64,000 bases of DNA from an uncultured Glaciecola sp. (GTDB taxonomy: Bacteria; Pseudomonadota; Gammaproteobacteria; Enterobacterales; Alteromonadaceae): the NCBI GenBank assembly GCA_937125395.1, contig CAKZLI010000026.1, positions 1 through 64,000 on the forward strand. The letters are read 5' to 3'. The number at the start of each line of letters is the position of its first letter. Position 1 is the stretch's first letter. Positions 28,246-37,118 of the stretch are shown piece after piece. The position numbers and the translations under genes are program-made. Below the pieces are notes generated by a model. That model was not told where the DNA came from. It ran no database searches and worked only from the letters and a program-made list of their open reading frames with translations.

Positions 28246-29544
28246 ATGAAACTTAATAATTTACGTTGGTGGGTTATCGCGCTGATTGCGTTAGCCACTG
28301 TTATTAATTATATCGATCGCTCCGCGTTAAGCGTTTTATGGCCAGATATTGTTGAGGAATTATTTCCTGATGAATCAGCATTAGAGCGCAAACAAATCTA
28401 TGCAACCATTTCTATTGTCTTTGTTTTTTCATATGCATTTGGTCAAGCGATATTCGGTAAGATATTTGATTGGATCGGCACGCGTCTCGGGTTTGTATTG
28501 TCGATTGCGGTATGGTCAATTGCTACAGTAGCTCACGCGTTTGCGCAAGGACTATTAACCTTTAGTATTTTTCGTGCGGTCTTAGGGTTATCTGAAGCTG
28601 GAAACTGGCCAGGCGCAACCAAAGCAAATGCAGAGTGGTTTCCCACTAAAGAAAGAGCATTAGCCCAAGGTATTTTTAACTCTGGTGCTGCCATTGGCGG
28701 TATTGTTGCCATCCCATTAATAGCGTATTTAACAATATTCTTTAGTTGGAAAATGGTCTTTGTCGTGATTGGTGCGACTGGTTTATTGTGGTTAATTCCA
28801 TGGTTAATTCTTGTAAAAGCGCCACCGGGCTCTCATCCCTGGATTACGGATGCTGAAAAAGATTATATCTTGACCGGTCAAAAACGCATGGAGTCAGATG
28901 GCTCTTGTTCTGAAATTGAAGAATACAATCCTAGCACCGCGGAGCTACTCTCACGCAAACAAAGCTGGGGGGTGATCATCGCTTCTGCAGCCATTGACCC
29001 AATTTGGTGGTTGTTTGTTTTTTGGATCCCAATTTACCTCAATGAAGTGTATGCAATGGATGTTAAATCAATTGGTATTTATGGTTGGGTACCCTATGTT
29101 GGCGCTATGGTTGGTGCGTGGTTTGGTGGCTTACTAGCACAAAACAGAATGAAAGCCGGCTGGAATACCAATAAAACACGCAAATTTGTGATTACATTGG
29201 GTTGCTTGATAATGCTACCGTCATTGTTAATGATGGCCGATCCAGGTGCTCCATCTACTGCCGTGATGATTATGGCTGTCATTTTATTTGGTTTCCAAAC
29301 CGCTATTGGTAACGTGCAGACTTTACCAAGTGATTTACTAGGTAAAAAATCAGTCGGTACATTAGCTGGATTTGCTGGTATGGCCTCAAAATTAGGCGCT
29401 GTAGGCTTGACGGCTTTGGTACCAATATTAACCGCTGATGGCAATTATACGCCTGCATTTGTAATTGGTGCTTCGTTGTCAATTATTGCAATGGCTGCGG
29501 TATGGATATTGATTCCTAATATTGCACCATTGAAAAAACGTTAA
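28246..29544 (+). CDS. MFS permease for alginate monomer or hexuronate (ACS family)
   Basis: Major facilitator of 432 residues with twelve predicted helices. NYIDRSALSVLWPDI and SEAGNWPGATKANAEWFP are hallmarks of the anion:cation symporter family, which includes ExuT and related uronate permeases. Its position between the PL17 lyase and KDG kinase makes uptake of DEH (the alginate monomer) or KDG the most likely role. It begins 20 bp after the lyase gene. Confidence 0.9.
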   Translation: MKLNNLRWWVIALIALATVINYIDRSALSVLWPDIVEELFPDESALERKQIYATISIVFVFSYAFGQAIFGKIFDWIGTRLGFVLSIAVWSIATVAHAFAQGLLTFSIFRAVLGLSEAGNWPGATKANAEWFPTKERALAQGIFNSGAAIGGIVAIPLIAYLTIFFSWKMVFVVIGATGLLWLIPWLILVKAPPGSHPWITDAEKDYILTGQKRMESDGSCSEIEEYNPSTAELLSRKQSWGVIIASAAIDPIWWLFVFWIPIYLNEVYAMDVKSIGIYGWVPYVGAMVGAWFGGLLAQNRMKAGWNTNKTRKFVITLGCLIMLPSLLMMADPGAPSTAVMIMAVILFGFQTAIGNVQTLPSDLLGKKSVGTLAGFAGMASKLGAVGLTALVPILTADGNYTPAFVIGASLSIIAMAAVWILIPNIAPLKKR

Positions 29545-29555
29545 GGCTTAAACCC

Positions 29556-30458
29556 ATGAAATCGATTATTTTGATGGGTGAGTGCATGGTTGAGTTACGT
29601 CGTGAAGGTCACGACGAGATTGTTCAATCTTTTGCTGGCGATGTCTACAATGCGGGTGTTTATCTAAAGCGCTGTAATCCAGAGATACAGGTACAACTTG
29701 CTACGCAAATCGGCACGGATACATTAAGTGAGCAGATGCTGACGGTCTTTACAGATGAGGGTATAATTGATGATTTGGTGCTGCAAACACCGCATCGATT
29801 ACCAGGATTATATTGGGTTAATACTGATAGTGAAGGCGAACGTTCATTCTTATATTGGCGTGAAAATGCCGCTGCACGCTGGCAGGTTGAGCATTACAAC
29901 GATGAATATATTACTCAATTAAAACAAGTCGACATTTTTTTCTTTTCAGGGATCAGTCTTGCTATATTGCAACCAGAACACCGTCAACGGTTTTGGGAAG
30001 TGCTACGTGAACTAAAAGCTGCAGGTGTCACTATCGCCTTTGATCCTAATTATCGCCCTAAATTATGGGCGAGTGTAGCTGATACCAAAACCCAATATGA
30101 CATGGCGTTCTCATTATGTGATATCGCGTTACCCGGTGTTGAAGACTTTGCGATGCTATATGATTTAACGGATTTTGCTGCAGTAGAGGCATTTTTAGCA
30201 CCGTATAATATTGCTGAACAAGTGATCAAAGATGGCCCTAATGGCGTGGTCGTGTTGCTTGATGCTAAACGAACGTTTATCCCCATAACGGCAGTCAAAA
30301 ATGTCATCGATACAACGTCTGCCGGTGATTCATTTAATGGTGTCTACTTAGGCTCAAGAATGAATGGCGAGAGCATTGACGTCGCGGTTGCCAAAGCGGC
30401 AAAGATGGCCGGAAAAGTAATCCAATACCCTGGCGCAATCATTCCTAAATCAATATAA
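29556..30458 (+). CDS. kdgK: 2-dehydro-3-deoxygluconokinase
   Basis: PfkB-family sugar kinase of 300 residues that phosphorylates KDG to KDPG with ATP. GECMVELRREG at the N-terminus and FAGDVYNAGVYLKR are substrate-binding segments typical of KdgK. The C-terminal DTTSAGDSFNGVYL holds the anion hole and catalytic Asp. Eleven bp separate it from the permease gene and 39 bp from eda. It provides the step before KDPG aldolase in alginate breakdown. Confidence 0.94.
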   Translation: MKSIILMGECMVELRREGHDEIVQSFAGDVYNAGVYLKRCNPEIQVQLATQIGTDTLSEQMLTVFTDEGIIDDLVLQTPHRLPGLYWVNTDSEGERSFLYWRENAAARWQVEHYNDEYITQLKQVDIFFFSGISLAILQPEHRQRFWEVLRELKAAGVTIAFDPNYRPKLWASVADTKTQYDMAFSLCDIALPGVEDFAMLYDLTDFAAVEAFLAPYNIAEQVIKDGPNGVVVLLDAKRTFIPITAVKNVIDTTSAGDSFNGVYLGSRMNGESIDVAVAKAAKMAGKVIQYPGAIIPKSI

Positions 30459-30497
30459 ACCAATACACTAAATTAGAACCTGTAATAAGGAAACACC

Positions 30498-31127
30498 ATG
30501 TCGTCTTTTTCTCAATTAATGAAGCAACAAACGTTGCTGCCTATAATTCAAGCTGATACCGTCGAAGAGGGTGTGATGGTTGCTCGAGCAATGCATGCTG
30601 CTGGTTTGAATTTGGTCGAAGTGGTATTACGTACCCCAGCTTCATTGGCATTATTACAAGCAATCAAGGACGAGTTACCCGATATGGTTGTTGGTGCTGG
30701 CACAATTACTAATGCCAGTATTTTGGCTGAAGCTATCGCCCATGGCGCTCAATTTATTATTACCCCGACCATCACGCCTACGTTACTCACTGCGCTAGCT
30801 GATTGTCCTGTGCCGGTGGTCCCAGGTGTATCAAACATGAGTGATATTTTACTGGCAACTGAATTTGGATATACCGAGTTAAAACTATTCCCCGCTTCCT
30901 TATCCGGTGGTGCGCCTTTTTTAAAGGCGGTTAATGCAGTTCTTCCATAATTACGTTTTTGTCCAACAGGCGGTGTTTCGTCTAGTAACCAGGCTGATTA
31001 CTTAGCATTACCTAATGTGATTGCTGTTGGTGGGACTTGGGTAGCAAACAGCGATTGGGTTAAAGCAAAAAACTGGCGGGCGATAACAGATGCGTGTGTC
31101 TTAGCACAACAGGAAAATCACATATGA
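30498..31127 (+). pseudogene. eda: KDPG aldolase gene interrupted by an in-frame TAA
   Basis: The first 150 codons encode KDPG/KHG aldolase, which splits KDPG into pyruvate and glyceraldehyde 3-phosphate; the Schiff-base lysine lies in ELKLFPAS. The frame stops at TAA (30948-30950). The same frame then reads LRFCPTGGVSSSNQADYLAL and continues to a natural TGA at 31125-31127. Without the stop, the protein would be 209 residues, the normal length. The restored end also overlaps the next ATG by 4 nt (ATGA), an operon-style junction. The lost part holds the PTGG phosphate-binding loop, so the 150-residue product should be inactive. CAA (Gln) to TAA would explain it. Confidence 0.85.
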
Positions 31128-32191
31128 AACTAAATCGTTCAGGTGTACTTGATGGCAATGAAGCGATGGCCGTGTTTGCACATGCTCGCGCTCACCAATA
31201 CGCATTACCTGCGGTTAATGTCATTGGCACACAATCGATTAATGCAGTCTTAGAGACAGCTAAACAAGTCAACTCACCCGTTATTATTCAATTATCGTAT
31301 AGTGGTGCTGTGTTTTTTGCTGGTAAAGGGTTAGCTGGGTCGGCTACCGACAATGCGGTTATCGGTGCAGTTGCTGCCGCTCAATATGTGCATTTTATGG
31401 CGCGTCATTATGATGTGTCAGTGATATTGCACACAGATCATGCGTCCCGCAAACAACTGCCTTGGATCGATGGGTTGTTAACAGCTGGCGCGGAGTATTT
31501 TGGACAACATGGTGTGCCGTTGTTTAGCTCGCACATGCTTGATTTATCCGAGGAAACACTAGCCGATAATATCGCGATATCTTCACAATATCTTGAACAA
31601 CTGGCGCAGTTAAATATGGCTATTGAGATTGAGTTAGGCTGCACTGGCGGTGAAGAAGACGGTGTTGATAATACCCACCTAGACCAATCTATGTTGTATA
31701 CCCAGCCGAGTGAAGTCGTTCAGGCGTATGCTGCGTTGAGTGCTATTCACCCTAATTTTAGTATCGCTGCGGCCTTTGGTAATGTGCATGGCGTGTATAA
31801 ACCTGGTAATGTTGTATTAACACCGAGCATATTACGTGATTCTCAATTAGCTGTTAGTGAGCAATTTGATGTTCCGCATAATAGCCTGAACTTTGTGTTT
31901 CATGGTGGCTCTGGTTCTGAAGAAGCAAAAATCACAGAATCATTGGGTTATGGTGTGGTTAAAATGAATATTGATACGGATACTCAATGGGCAACATGGA
32001 ATGGCGTGTTAGCGCATTATCAATCTCGCCATGCCTATTTACATGGGCAAATCGGAAACCCTGAAGGGGATGATAAGCCGAATAAAAAATACTACGATCC
32101 CAGAGTATGGTTACGTCAAGCTGAGGTGAGTATGGTCGAACGTTTAGCGCACTGTTTTGCGGATCTAAACTGTCTTAATCGAAGTGCGTAA
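31124..32191 (+). CDS. fbaA: Fructose-bisphosphate aldolase class II
   Basis: Zinc-dependent aldolase of 355 residues, close in sequence to E. coli FbaA. HTDHASRKQLPWIDGLL contains catalytic Asp and zinc His. EIELGCTGGEEDGVDN, AAAFGNVHGVYKPGNVV, FVFHGGSGS and VVKMNIDTDTQWATW are signature segments. An in-frame start at 31094 exists, but the ATG at 31124 matches family starts and overlaps the eda TGA. An aldolase of glycolysis or gluconeogenesis inside an alginate operon is unusual. It could channel triose phosphate made by KDPG aldolase toward hexose phosphates. Confidence 0.95.
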   Translation: MKLNRSGVLDGNEAMAVFAHARAHQYALPAVNVIGTQSINAVLETAKQVNSPVIIQLSYSGAVFFAGKGLAGSATDNAVIGAVAAAQYVHFMARHYDVSVILHTDHASRKQLPWIDGLLTAGAEYFGQHGVPLFSSHMLDLSEETLADNIAISSQYLEQLAQLNMAIEIELGCTGGEEDGVDNTHLDQSMLYTQPSEVVQAYAALSAIHPNFSIAAAFGNVHGVYKPGNVVLTPSILRDSQLAVSEQFDVPHNSLNFVFHGGSGSEEAKITESLGYGVVKMNIDTDTQWATWNGVLAHYQSRHAYLHGQIGNPEGDDKPNKKYYDPRVWLRQAEVSMVERLAHCFADLNCLNRSA

Positions 32192-32354
32192 TTTGTGCTA
32201 ATGGTGCAAAAAAACATCATTAGCAAGACGCAAATCCCTACTACCTCAGCCGTTACTCCGACTTTAAAGAATATGTCACGCTATTGCTATGAATCTGATG
32301 CGTACTTAGTTATTATTCTGGCAAATGATGCCTGTCCTTATTTGAGAAGTTGTT

Positions 32355-33599
32355 ATGTCCAATGCTACGCAAGTGCAACCTTTTGACCCCTTTATGTTTG
32401 CGTGTGGTTTGCAGGTCAAAAATCGCTTAGTAAAAGCGGCCATGGAAGAAAATATGTCGGATGCTGGGCTCTTACCAAGCAACGAATTGATTCATTTGTA
32501 TAGTCAGTGGGCACAAGGTGGTGCAGGCTTATTGTTGACTGGCAACGTGATGGTTGATCATCGTGCCATGACAGGGCCTGGCGGTGTAGCGCTAGAAAAA
32601 AACACGCCACTAACGCGATTTATTGAATGGGCTGATGCAGCCAAGCAACATGGCTGTAAAGTGTGGATGCAAATCAATCACCCTGGTCGTCAAGTCTATG
32701 CCAATATGCAAGGTAAAGTGCTTGCACCTTCGGCGGTTGCTTTGAATATGGGCAAATTATCCAAGTTGTTTGGTCAACCCAGTGCAATGACTGAATTAGA
32801 AATCGAAGAGGTGATTACTCGTTTTGGCGATACTGCCGAACAAGCTCAAGCAGCCGGGTTTGATGGCGTAGAGATCCATGCTGCTCATGGTTATTTATTA
32901 GCACAGTTTTTATCTCCGTTGGTGAATCAACGCACTGATCAATGGGGGGGCAATATTGCCAATCGGGCACGCTTATTACTCGCGATTGTGACGGAAGTTA
33001 AACGTCGTACAGAGCCAAGTTTTGGTGTGGGGGTTAAGCTGAATTCGGCTGATTTTCAGCGTGGCGGATTTGCAGAAGATGACGCGTTAGCTGTGGTCAA
33101 AGTACTAGAATCCTCTGGCATTGATATGGTGGAGCTATCTGGTGGTAGTTATGAAGCGCCGGCGATGCAAGGAATGACAGCCGATGGCAGGACATTAGCG
33201 CGTGAAGCGTATTTTTTGGAGTTTGCTGAACACATTGCGGCGCATACTTCTGTGCCTATTATGACGACAGGCGGTATTCGCCGCTTATCGATTGCTCAAC
33301 AAGTATTGAGTAACGGTGTTGAGCTTGTTGGACTAGCAACCGCTTTGGCGATGACGCCGGATTTACCTACTCGCTGGCAAGCTGATCCTGATTTTGTAGC
33401 ACCTTATCCTGCGATTGCTTGGCGTAACAAAACATTACAAGCGTTAGCGACGATGGCGATGATCAAACGTAATTTACAGCGTATTGGGCAGGGAAAAGCA
33501 CCGTTAGCATCATTATCTGGCTGGTGGAGCCTGCTATGTGATCAGCGCCGCAAAGGGCGATTGACCAAACGGTATGTGCGCTACATTAACGGCCAATAA
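32355..33599 (+). CDS. NADH:flavin oxidoreductase, Old Yellow Enzyme family
   Basis: FMN-dependent TIM-barrel reductase of 414 residues. Characteristic segments are VWMQINHPGRQVYANMQG, DGVEIHAAHGYLLAQFLSP (His-Ala-Ala-His), NQRTDQWGGNIANRARL and, near the end, PIMTTGGIRR. These enzymes reduce activated C=C bonds. It follows fbaA by 163 bp on the same strand and may be part of the alginate transcript or separate. No direct role in the alginate pathway is known to me. The 163-bp gap shows no convincing gene. Confidence 0.88.
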   Translation: MSNATQVQPFDPFMFACGLQVKNRLVKAAMEENMSDAGLLPSNELIHLYSQWAQGGAGLLLTGNVMVDHRAMTGPGGVALEKNTPLTRFIEWADAAKQHGCKVWMQINHPGRQVYANMQGKVLAPSAVALNMGKLSKLFGQPSAMTELEIEEVITRFGDTAEQAQAAGFDGVEIHAAHGYLLAQFLSPLVNQRTDQWGGNIANRARLLLAIVTEVKRRTEPSFGVGVKLNSADFQRGGFAEDDALAVVKVLESSGIDMVELSGGSYEAPAMQGMTADGRTLAREAYFLEFAEHIAAHTSVPIMTTGGIRRLSIAQQVLSNGVELVGLATALAMTPDLPTRWQADPDFVAPYPAIAWRNKTLQALATMAMIKRNLQRIGQGKAPLASLSGWWSLLCDQRRKGRLTKRYVRYINGQ

Positions 33600-33610
33600 C
33601 ACATTTACTG

Positions 33611-35077
33611 CTAAGTACCCAATCCCCCCATACACAGGTATTTTATTTCTAAATAATCATCGAGTCCGTACTTCGAGCCTTCACGGCCATTACCGGATTC
33701 TTTGATCCCACCAAAGGGAGCGGCAGCATTGGAGATCGCGCTTTCATTAATGCCAATCATACCAAATTCGAGTTTTTCTGATACGCGCCATACTGTACCG
33801 ATATCTCGAGCATAAAAATACGCAGCCAATCCATAAGGTGTGTCATTGGCCAAGGCTATGACTTCATCTTCGTCGGTGAATGAAATAATCGGAGCGACAG
33901 GCCCAAATATCTCATGTTGTGCAAGCGCCATGCGATTGGTCACATGCGTCAATATAGTCGGAGCGTAAAAATGCGTCCCAGCTTGATCAACGTGTCCGCC
34001 AAGATGTAATACTGCACCTTGAGCAATAGAGTCTCTCACTAACTGATGCACATTGTCCAAGGCTTGCTGTGTGATCATAGGACCAATGTGGTTTGCAGCA
34101 TTGAGTCCGTCACCGATATTGAGCTGTTGCACTGCGGTACTCAATTCAGCAGTAAATTTAGCTACAATACTGTCATGGACAAAAATACGATTACTGCAGA
34201 TACAAGTTTGCCCCGCATTACGATATTTAGACGCAATCAAACCGGCGACAGCTGCACTGATATCAGCATCCGCAAAGACAATAAAGGGAGCATTGCCACC
34301 TAGTTCCATAGAGACTTTTTTGACAGTGGTCGCACATTGCTGAGTTAATAACTTACCGACAGCGGTGGATCCAGTAAACGTGAATTTGGCAACATCAGGA
34401 TGTTGGGTTAATACCTTGCCCATCGTTGTTGCGTCATTGCCTACAACGACATTAAAGACGCCTTTAGGCAAACCTGCACGGTCAGCTAATTCAGCTAGTG
34501 CTAGAGCCGATAGCGGCGTGTATTCTGATGGGCGAACCACGAAGCTACAACCCGCAGCTAATGCTGCAGCGGCTTTACGGGCAATCATCGCATTGGGGAA
34601 ATTCCACGGCGTAATGGCGGCAACGACACCTATCGGTTGTTTGATGACGATGATTTTGGTGTGACTTGCATTGGCTGGAATCGTATCGCCATAGATACGT
34701 TTTCCTTCTTCGGCGAACCATTCAATAAATGACGCACCATATAAAATTTCACTTTTGGCCTCAGGTAAAGGTTTACCTTGCTCTAGCGTCAGTAGTCGAG
34801 CTAGATCATCACTGTGTTCAATGATCAAATCATACCAACGACGTAACATGTTGGCACGTTCATTAGCCGTCTTTGCCGCCCACAGTGGAAGCGCTCGTTT
34901 AGCCGCGACAACCGCTGTAACGACATCATCAGCGGTCGCATCACCCACATGAGTCAGAATTTGTGTTGTGGCTGGATTAATGACAGGGAATGAAGTGTCA
35001 GTGGCACGCCATTGGCCATTGATATAGGACTGGTTACGCAGCAATTGGTTGTCATTGAGGTCGAACGGCTTAGTCAT
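33611..35077 (-). CDS. gabD: NAD(P)-dependent succinate-semialdehyde dehydrogenase
   Basis: Aldehyde dehydrogenase of 488 residues. The catalytic Cys is in NAGQTCICSNR and the general-base Glu in MELGGNAPFIVF. FTGSTAVGKLL is the cofactor loop, and ITPWNFPNAMIARKAAAALA is the usual NAD-binding segment. EQGKPLPEAKSEI and the terminal PFGGIKESGNGREGSKYGLD place it in the GabD group. It is convergent with the OYE gene and lies 4 bp downstream of an rRNA/tRNA methyltransferase gene on the minus strand. Confidence 0.9.
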   Translation of the reverse strand: MTKPFDLNDNQLLRNQSYINGQWRATDTSFPVINPATTQILTHVGDATADDVVTAVVAAKRALPLWAAKTANERANMLRRWYDLIIEHSDDLARLLTLEQGKPLPEAKSEILYGASFIEWFAEEGKRIYGDTIPANASHTKIIVIKQPIGVVAAITPWNFPNAMIARKAAAALAAGCSFVVRPSEYTPLSALALAELADRAGLPKGVFNVVVGNDATTMGKVLTQHPDVAKFTFTGSTAVGKLLTQQCATTVKKVSMELGGNAPFIVFADADISAAVAGLIASKYRNAGQTCICSNRIFVHDSIVAKFTAELSTAVQQLNIGDGLNAANHIGPMITQQALDNVHQLVRDSIAQGAVLHLGGHVDQAGTHFYAPTILTHVTNRMALAQHEIFGPVAPIISFTDEDEVIALANDTPYGLAAYFYARDIGTVWRVSEKLEFGMIGINESAISNAAAPFGGIKESGNGREGSKYGLDDYLEIKYLCMGGLGT

Positions 35078-35081
35078 AGTA

Positions 35082-35840
35082 TTAAATCGACAATTGATAG
35101 ACTGACATATTCACCGCACTCGCCAAATTCAATGAGTCAATTGCACCGTTTCCAGCAATGGTAAATGCATCTGCAGTACACGTAGATAAGGCATCTCGCG
35201 GCACACCTCTCGCTTCGTTACCAAACAAATAACACTCATATTCAGTAAATTTAGGTGAGCGGATAGTCTCTCCTTGCATATCTAAATACGCAAACCGTTC
35301 AAAGCGTTCGCTTAGCTGTGTAAACGTCACCTCTTGCTCAATCGCTACATGGAACATCGCTCCCATGCTGGATCGTACCACTTTGGGATTGTACGGATCG
35401 ACACTATTCGGACTGAGCAACAAACGAAAATTGCCAAACCATGCCAGAGTGCGGATGATCGTGCCTAAATTGCCTGGATCTTGGACTTCGTGCAGATAGA
35501 TGCTCCGTTCGTTTGTTTCGCTTTTATCTGAAGTTGCGCTTGGCATCAACGATGGAGCAAATGGCACACACGCAATGATCCCTGGAGGGGTTTTGGTATC
35601 GCTCAGTTGCGTCATTTTTTTGCTGGTGATTATAGTGTAAGTAAAATCTCGAGCATGCTGTTTTGCCCAACCTTCATAGTCTGGCGTGACAAATAAAGTG
35701 CTATCGTTTAAATAGGTCTGAGTGGCGCAAGCTTTTAGTAGTTCTAACACTAAATGTTCGCCTTCTAATAAATAGTGACCGAACTCTGTGCGGTATTTTT
35801 TTTGATGTAACTTTTTCACATTATCAAATTTCATACCCAA
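35082..35840 (-). CDS. SPOUT-type RNA 2'-O-methyltransferase (TrmH/RlmB-like)
   Basis: RNA methyltransferase of 252 residues with an N-terminal substrate-binding segment (NVKKLHQKKYRTEFGHYLLE) and a C-terminal SPOUT knot. Motif 1 is QDPGNLGTIIRTLAWFG, motif 2 is YLFGNEARGVPRD, and motif 3 is SLNLASAVNMSVYQ. Substrate (rRNA or tRNA) is not clear. It is upstream of gabD by 4 bp, and the two are probably cotranscribed. Confidence 0.88.
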   Translation of the reverse strand: MGMKFDNVKKLHQKKYRTEFGHYLLEGEHLVLELLKACATQTYLNDSTLFVTPDYEGWAKQHARDFTYTIITSKKMTQLSDTKTPPGIIACVPFAPSLMPSATSDKSETNERSIYLHEVQDPGNLGTIIRTLAWFGNFRLLLSPNSVDPYNPKVVRSSMGAMFHVAIEQEVTFTQLSERFERFAYLDMQGETIRSPKFTEYECYLFGNEARGVPRDALSTCTADAFTIAGNGAIDSLNLASAVNMSVYQLSI

Positions 35841-35961
35841 TTCCTGTCAGCATGCACTGGTTAATATTATTTTGGCGAACAAAGCTAAGACTGCGTTTGC
35901 AAATCTATCCGGTAAGTTTACAATATGTGCTGTTCTAACGAAACCAATAGCATGATTAATT

Positions 35962-36582
35962 ATGGCCAAGCCAAAACCGAGCAAAAAATGGATGGAAGAG
36001 CATCTCAACGATCCGTATGTCAAAAAAGCCCAAATCGATGGTTATCGTTCCAGAGCTAGCTATAAGTTAATCGAGATCAATGACAAAGATAAGTTGTACC
36101 AAAGCGGCAATATCGTGATGGATCTCGGATCAGCGCCAGGGGGGTGGTCACAAGTGATTGCGCCGGTGGTCGGTGAAAAAGGTCGGGTCATTGCATCAGA
36201 TATTTTACCGATGGACGGCATTGTGGGTGTGTCATTTATTCAAGGTGATTTTACGGATGAGCGTGTGTATGACGCGATTTTAAATCTGCTAGGTGATGAT
36301 CGAGTCGATACCGTTGTTTCCGATATGGCCCCAAATTTAACCGGGGTAAATACCACGGATCAATATTCATCGATTTATTTAGTCGAACTTGCATTAGATA
36401 TGGCGCGTAATGTATTAAAACCTGGCGGTGATTTTTGTGCCAAGGTTTTCCAAGGTGTTGGTTACGAAGAATACGTGAAAGATGTGCGCACATCGTTTAG
36501 CAAAGTCGTTATTCGTAAACCAGCGGCATCACGTCCCCGTTCACGAGAAGTGTACGTTGTGGGTAAAGGTTTTAAAGGTTAG
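35962..36582 (+). CDS. rlmE: 23S rRNA U2552 2'-O-methyltransferase
   Basis: RrmJ/FtsJ family methyltransferase of 206 residues. SRASYKLIEI carries the first catalytic lysine and DLGSAPGGWSQ is the SAM-binding loop. SDMAPNLTGV holds the catalytic Asp, FCAKVFQG the second Lys, and RSREVYVVGKGFK the Glu. The enzyme modifies the A-loop of the large ribosomal subunit. Unlike in many gammaproteobacteria, ftsH does not follow; the next gene is fdxA on the opposite strand. Confidence 0.95.
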   Translation: MAKPKPSKKWMEEHLNDPYVKKAQIDGYRSRASYKLIEINDKDKLYQSGNIVMDLGSAPGGWSQVIAPVVGEKGRVIASDILPMDGIVGVSFIQGDFTDERVYDAILNLLGDDRVDTVVSDMAPNLTGVNTTDQYSSIYLVELALDMARNVLKPGGDFCAKVFQGVGYEEYVKDVRTSFSKVVIRKPAASRPRSREVYVVGKGFKG

Positions 36583-36659
36583 TTATGCAAAACCTAGCCA
36601 CGCAAAGCCTAATAATAAAGAGCCTCATTATAAAGAGGCCAGTAAGTTAACGCCTAAGA

Positions 36660-36986
36660 CTACTCAATGAGTAATAATGGGATTTTGTTTTCGACACCAT
36701 TCCACTTATCTGCGTCGCTCGGCGCAGGTTTGATTTCTGTGATATTCGGCCATTGTTGGGCTAACTCAGCATTTAACGATAAAAAATCCTTTTGATCATC
36801 AGGTAAATGAATATCTTGATAAATCGCATCCGCCGGACATTCAGGCACACATAGCTCACAATCAATACAAATTTCGGGATCAATGACCAAAAAATTAGGC
36901 CCTTCAAAAAACGCATCAACCGGACACACGGCAACACAATCAGTGTATTTGCATTTGATACAGTTGTCGGTGACTACAAAGGTCAT
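36660..36986 (-). CDS. fdxA: 7Fe ferredoxin (3Fe-4S / 4Fe-4S)
   Basis: Ferredoxin of 108 residues of the Azotobacter FdI type. Cysteines fall in [14 protein letters not shown] and [12 protein letters not shown], giving one 3Fe-4S and one 4Fe-4S cluster. The non-ligand Cys24 of FdI is Ala here (CPVDAFFEG). The frame is open to 37043, but family proteins begin [12 protein letters not shown], so the ATG at 36986 is preferred. Role: low-potential electron carrier in the cytosol. Confidence 0.92.
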   Translation of the reverse strand: MTFVVTDNCIKCKYTDCVAVCPVDAFFEGPNFLVIDPEICIDCELCVPECPADAIYQDIHLPDDQKDFLSLNAELAQQWPNITEIKPAPSDADKWNGVENKIPLLLIE

Positions 36987-37118
36987 AGTGGGCTCAGTGG
37001 TATTAGAGGTGACGAATGCGCAATTATAAAGTAGCAGTATCAAAACTCAAGCTTCTGCTTTAAAATAGCACCGCCCTGACAGAAAGGCTGTCCGGCATTG
37101 CCAAGAGTACATTCTACT

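Noticed and set aside
32195..32386. 63-codon open frame between fbaA and the OYE-family gene
   Set aside because: No family resemblance, no ribosome site, and its end overlaps the well-supported OYE-family start in another frame.
36622..36639. Stem-loop GCCTC/GAGGC between rlmE and fdxA as a terminator
   Set aside because: Only 5 bp with an AT loop and no T tract on either side; too weak to call.
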